Assembly (NCBI GenBank): GCA_023439425.1
Contig: JAEXNZ010000135.1
Coordinates: 1 to 8,504, forward strand
From: Pseudomonadota bacterium
GTDB taxonomy: Bacteria; Pseudomonadota; Gammaproteobacteria; Xanthomonadales; Xanthomonadaceae
Direction: 5' to 3'
Length of the DNA stretch: 8,504 nt
A model generated the notes under the pieces. It made no database searches. It had not been told where the DNA came from and saw nothing but the letters and a program-made list of their open reading frames with translations. Below, piece by piece: positions 6,876 to 8,504 of this stretch (position 1 is its first letter; every line of letters begins with the position of its first letter). Made by a program: the position numbers and the translations under genes.

Positions 6876-7080
6876 CAACGCCAAGCTTGTGGGACAGCGC
6901 CTTCAAGTGAAATGCAGCCGGCCATTTACTCAGAAGAGCAGGGGTGTCGCAGTCACTGAAGGGCTTTTTGACGGGTACACCCTTCCGAGGGGGCAGACTG
7001 ATCCGGACTTAGTCCGAGACTTGGAGGTACTCACTCAATCAAGTCCTAGATTCGACTTCCCTCAGGATCAGCTAGGCTGA
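6844..7080 (+). CDS. Doubtful small reading frame, unknown product
   Basis: The frame opens after a TAG at 6838-6840. It uses a GTG at 6844 and runs 78 codons to a TGA at 7080, ending with a run that looks plausible as protein (DPDLVRDLEVLTQSSPRFDF). No ribosome-binding site is evident. It is antisense to the decaying upstream part of the minus-strand remnant and overlaps the 3' end of the HEPN-like gene tail-to-tail by 35 bases. Third-position bias is weak, so coding status cannot be settled from sequence. It could be a small accessory gene, the tail of a lost gene, or a chance frame. Confidence 0.2.
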   Translation: MGSKVPNLQGYNAKLVGQRLQVKCSRPFTQKSRGVAVTEGLFDGYTLPRGQTDPDLVRDLEVLTQSSPRFDFPQDQLG

Positions 7081-8047
7081 CCCATTCTTCGATTGCTTGG
7101 CATCTTGCAGTAGTAGCGATGTGGAACCCGGATGAAACCAGCATTGGAAATATCGATCCGCCAGTGAACTCGGAGGTGCTCATCTCAACTAACTCCCGAG
7201 TCGTCTGCCTCCATGCGAAGTGATTCCTTCGAAGCATCGAGCCTCGCTTGGCTCTGGTGGCGACGCGGCGCGCAGTTCGCATTAGCGCCGCTAGGCGCTG
7301 ACGTGATGCTCTTGATTTTTCTTCTTCAACAGCATTCATTTCGTACTGTGTGAGAGGTACATCTTTCCAGGCGGTGTGCCAGATGACCGCCTCGATCACA
7401 GTTGCAAGCTTTGAACAACCGTCTACGGCGTCTTTGGCCATCTGGAACGTGACATCAAAAGAAGATGCAACCTCATGCGCCAGTATATGGCGTGTCTCAA
7501 ATGCCTCCGCAATCTGTCTCCAGAGGGAGGCTACGTCGGCCACGATCGGTTCTTGATCGCTAAGCGCGTTTCGTCCAGCAGATGGCTCGACAGCAGTCTT
7601 GGCTGCTTGCTTGAAGTTCAAGTCGAGAAGCCCGCCTATGGCTGACTCGATGTGTGCCAACGTACTAAATGGAAGCCAATGCGCTACAAGCTCGCCCACC
7701 GTAATGGTTTTATCGTGTAGCACTGGAATTAGGTCCAAGCTGTTCTTCAGGCGATCCTTGGCGAGATTGAGGCCACGCTCCATGTAGATTGGGCCGCTGT
7801 TGACTATCGCAGCGGCAGCCTGCTTGAAGTGACCTTCAAGTGCCGCGATCGCTGAGACGGGGAAGTATCTGTAGAGCTCTCTGTCGGCATTGGGGCCAAG
7901 CTTTGTCAGCAAATGATCCAAACGCCAGAAACGCTCATGGGCACCCAAGAAAGATCCTTCCAACATGCCAAACCCTGTTCTTGCTCTAGCTGCAAGAAGC
8001 TGCTGGGTCGTAGTTGATTTTCGCCTTCCATCTTCATTAGCTGACAT
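7046..8047 (-). CDS. HEPN-like domain protein with C-terminal LprI/DUF1311-like domain
   Basis: This 333-residue protein is predicted to be cytosolic: no signal peptide, no membrane helix. Residues 55-215 are mainly helical. YRYFPVSAIAALEGHFKQAA (59-78) fits a first HEPN helix, and TRHILAHE (185-192) gives the R-x4-H signature (R186, H191) of HEPN ribonucleases. Residues 231-330 follow the LprI/DUF1311 pattern: LTQYEMN (232-238), a long basic helix, AWRQ (278-281, where the family has AWxxYRD), GGSIFPM (296-302) and TTARCQAIEEW (312-322). The family's disulfide cysteines are absent; the protein has only C211 and C316. I chose the ATG at 8047 over a TTG at 8059. Codons such as ATA, AGA and TTG, and lower GC, mark it as foreign. 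No nucleotidyltransferase or antitoxin partner is adjacent. Stress or antiphage RNase activity is inference. Confidence 0.7.
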   Translation of the reverse strand: MSANEDGRRKSTTTQQLLAARARTGFGMLEGSFLGAHERFWRLDHLLTKLGPNADRELYRYFPVSAIAALEGHFKQAAAAIVNSGPIYMERGLNLAKDRLKNSLDLIPVLHDKTITVGELVAHWLPFSTLAHIESAIGGLLDLNFKQAAKTAVEPSAGRNALSDQEPIVADVASLWRQIAEAFETRHILAHEVASSFDVTFQMAKDAVDGCSKLATVIEAVIWHTAWKDVPLTQYEMNAVEEEKSRASRQRLAALMRTARRVATRAKRGSMLRRNHFAWRQTTRELVEMSTSEFTGGSIFPMLVSSGFHIATTARCQAIEEWVSLADPEGSRI

Positions 8048-8346
8048 CGGGATGCTCAATTAGGTTGGGGTGAACAACCGGACAGGAACAGATGGTCACA
8101 GTAGCCCAGTTCTGTGTTGGAAACCTTCCGCATCAACATCCAAGGTTCAAAATCTGCTCGTTGCCCCCTTCAGTTAACCATTGCCCTGGAAATCCAAGGC
8201 ATGGAACCACCTGCGGCCCCTCTCGGAGCCGCATCTGGCACAGTCGCAAGGCTTTCGTCGGCCGGTTAGCCGTCACTGCTTAAGCTACGCCGAGCAGATT
8301 CAGCGAGGAATTGTATAGAGCGGGTTTCGCGAGGGTTCATAGTGCA
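8048..8346. other. Intergenic stretch between the HEPN-like gene and the amidohydrolase
   Basis: About 300 bases without a convincing gene. It should contain the promoter of the HEPN-like gene and the 3' end of the amidohydrolase transcript. I see no clear -35/-10 pair and no T-run terminator. One imperfect 8-bp hairpin (gcggcccc at 8213-8220, ggagccgc at 8225-8232, one mismatch) is present. The right boundary of the low-GC segment probably falls here, near 8200-8340. No tRNA and no direct repeat matching the left boundary was found by eye. Confidence 0.5.
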
Positions 8347-8504
8347 TTACCTCGAATACGCTCGCGGTTCGCCCCCCGCAGGAGCCGCATAACGATCCCG
8401 CAGCTCGGTCTGCCGCGAGCGCATCGGCATGGCCTTGCCGCCCAGCCACACCTGCTCGGCATAGTGCGCCACATCCAACGGGTCGCCTTCCCACAGCACC
8501 AGGT
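8347..8504 (-). CDS. Amidohydrolase family protein, C-terminal end (partial)
   Basis: The last 51 codons of a gene entering from the right edge are visible, ending in TAA at 8347-8349. The sequence LVLWEGDPLDVAHYAEQVWL followed by GGKAMPMRSRQTELRDRY matches the closing beta-sandwich segment of imidazolonepropionase-like metal-dependent amidohydrolases: a D/NLVLWxGDPL strand, a VW-I/L-GG strand, then a SRQTxLRDRY tail. The metal-binding TIM-barrel part lies outside the window, so substrate and export cannot be judged. Codon use is host-like and GC-rich, so the low-GC segment has ended before this point. Confidence 0.8.
   Translation of the reverse strand, partial: LVLWEGDPLDVAHYAEQVWLGGKAMPMRSRQTELRDRYAAPAGGEPRAYSR

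Noticed and set aside
7046..8047. HEPN/MNT toxin-antitoxin pair
   Set aside because: No minimal nucleotidyltransferase or other small antitoxin-like gene lies on either side of the HEPN-like gene, so a classical pair is not supported.
8092..8283. Plus-strand open frame of 63 codons in the gap right of the HEPN-like gene
   Set aside because: No ribosome-binding site, no recognisable composition bias and no neighbour on that strand; probably chance.
6524..8346. Integrated element with tRNA attachment site or flanking direct repeats
   Set aside because: I compared both borders by eye and found no tRNA, integrase, transposase or matching direct repeat.
8300..8494. Minus-strand frame of 64 codons at the right edge
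   Set aside because: It overlaps the amidohydrolase C-terminus in another frame, and the amidohydrolase frame has clear family sequence and a proper stop.

Overview
The window looks like chromosomal DNA from a high-GC gammaproteobacterium of the Xanthomonadaceae/Lysobacteraceae, most likely Stenotrophomonas. The reasons are the strongly G/C-biased third codon positions of most genes, the gene families present, and two short GTAG-headed palindromes near the left edge that match the SMAG-type REP repeats known from S. maltophilia. The genus is inferred; no rRNA or housekeeping marker is present.

Layout, left to right. At 1-1218 on the minus strand lies an exported L,D-transpeptidase, followed 4 bases after its stop by the start of an unknown membrane-anchored protein that runs off the left edge and carries two in-frame REP-like units. 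Facing away from it, at 1400-2830 on the plus strand, is a membrane-bound diguanylate cyclase with a GGEEF active site and an intact inhibitory site. A short hairpin follows its stop. Next comes a tightly packed minus-strand cluster read from 5751 down to 2857: a DegV-family lipid-binding protein, a 114-residue unknown protein, a small two-helix membrane protein, a GNAT acetyltransferase and a DUF3916-like protein. The last three overlap by 4 bases at each junction. Upstream of degV, at 5854-6483, is a DsbA-fold 2-hydroxychromene-2-carboxylate isomerase-like protein.

From about 6524 to 8346 the base composition and codon use change: fewer G/C third positions and codons such as ATA, TTA, AGA and AGG. 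This stretch looks like horizontally acquired DNA. It holds a probable gene remnant (6480-6875, minus), a doubtful small plus-strand frame, and a 333-residue protein (7046-8047, minus). I read that protein as an alpha-helical HEPN domain with an R-x4-H motif, followed by a C-terminal domain resembling the LprI/DUF1311 lysozyme-inhibitor family but without its usual cysteines and without a signal peptide. This is the most interesting object in the window. The right edge (8347-8504, minus) is the C-terminal end of an amidohydrolase, back in host-like high-GC sequence.

Functional links are limited. The transpeptidase and its neighbour belong to the cell envelope, the diguanylate cyclase to c-di-GMP signalling, and the degV cluster is probably one transcript of unknown purpose. 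The HEPN-LprI-like gene appears to be a stand-alone cargo gene with no visible partner. I see no tRNA, rRNA, CRISPR array, transposase or integrase.
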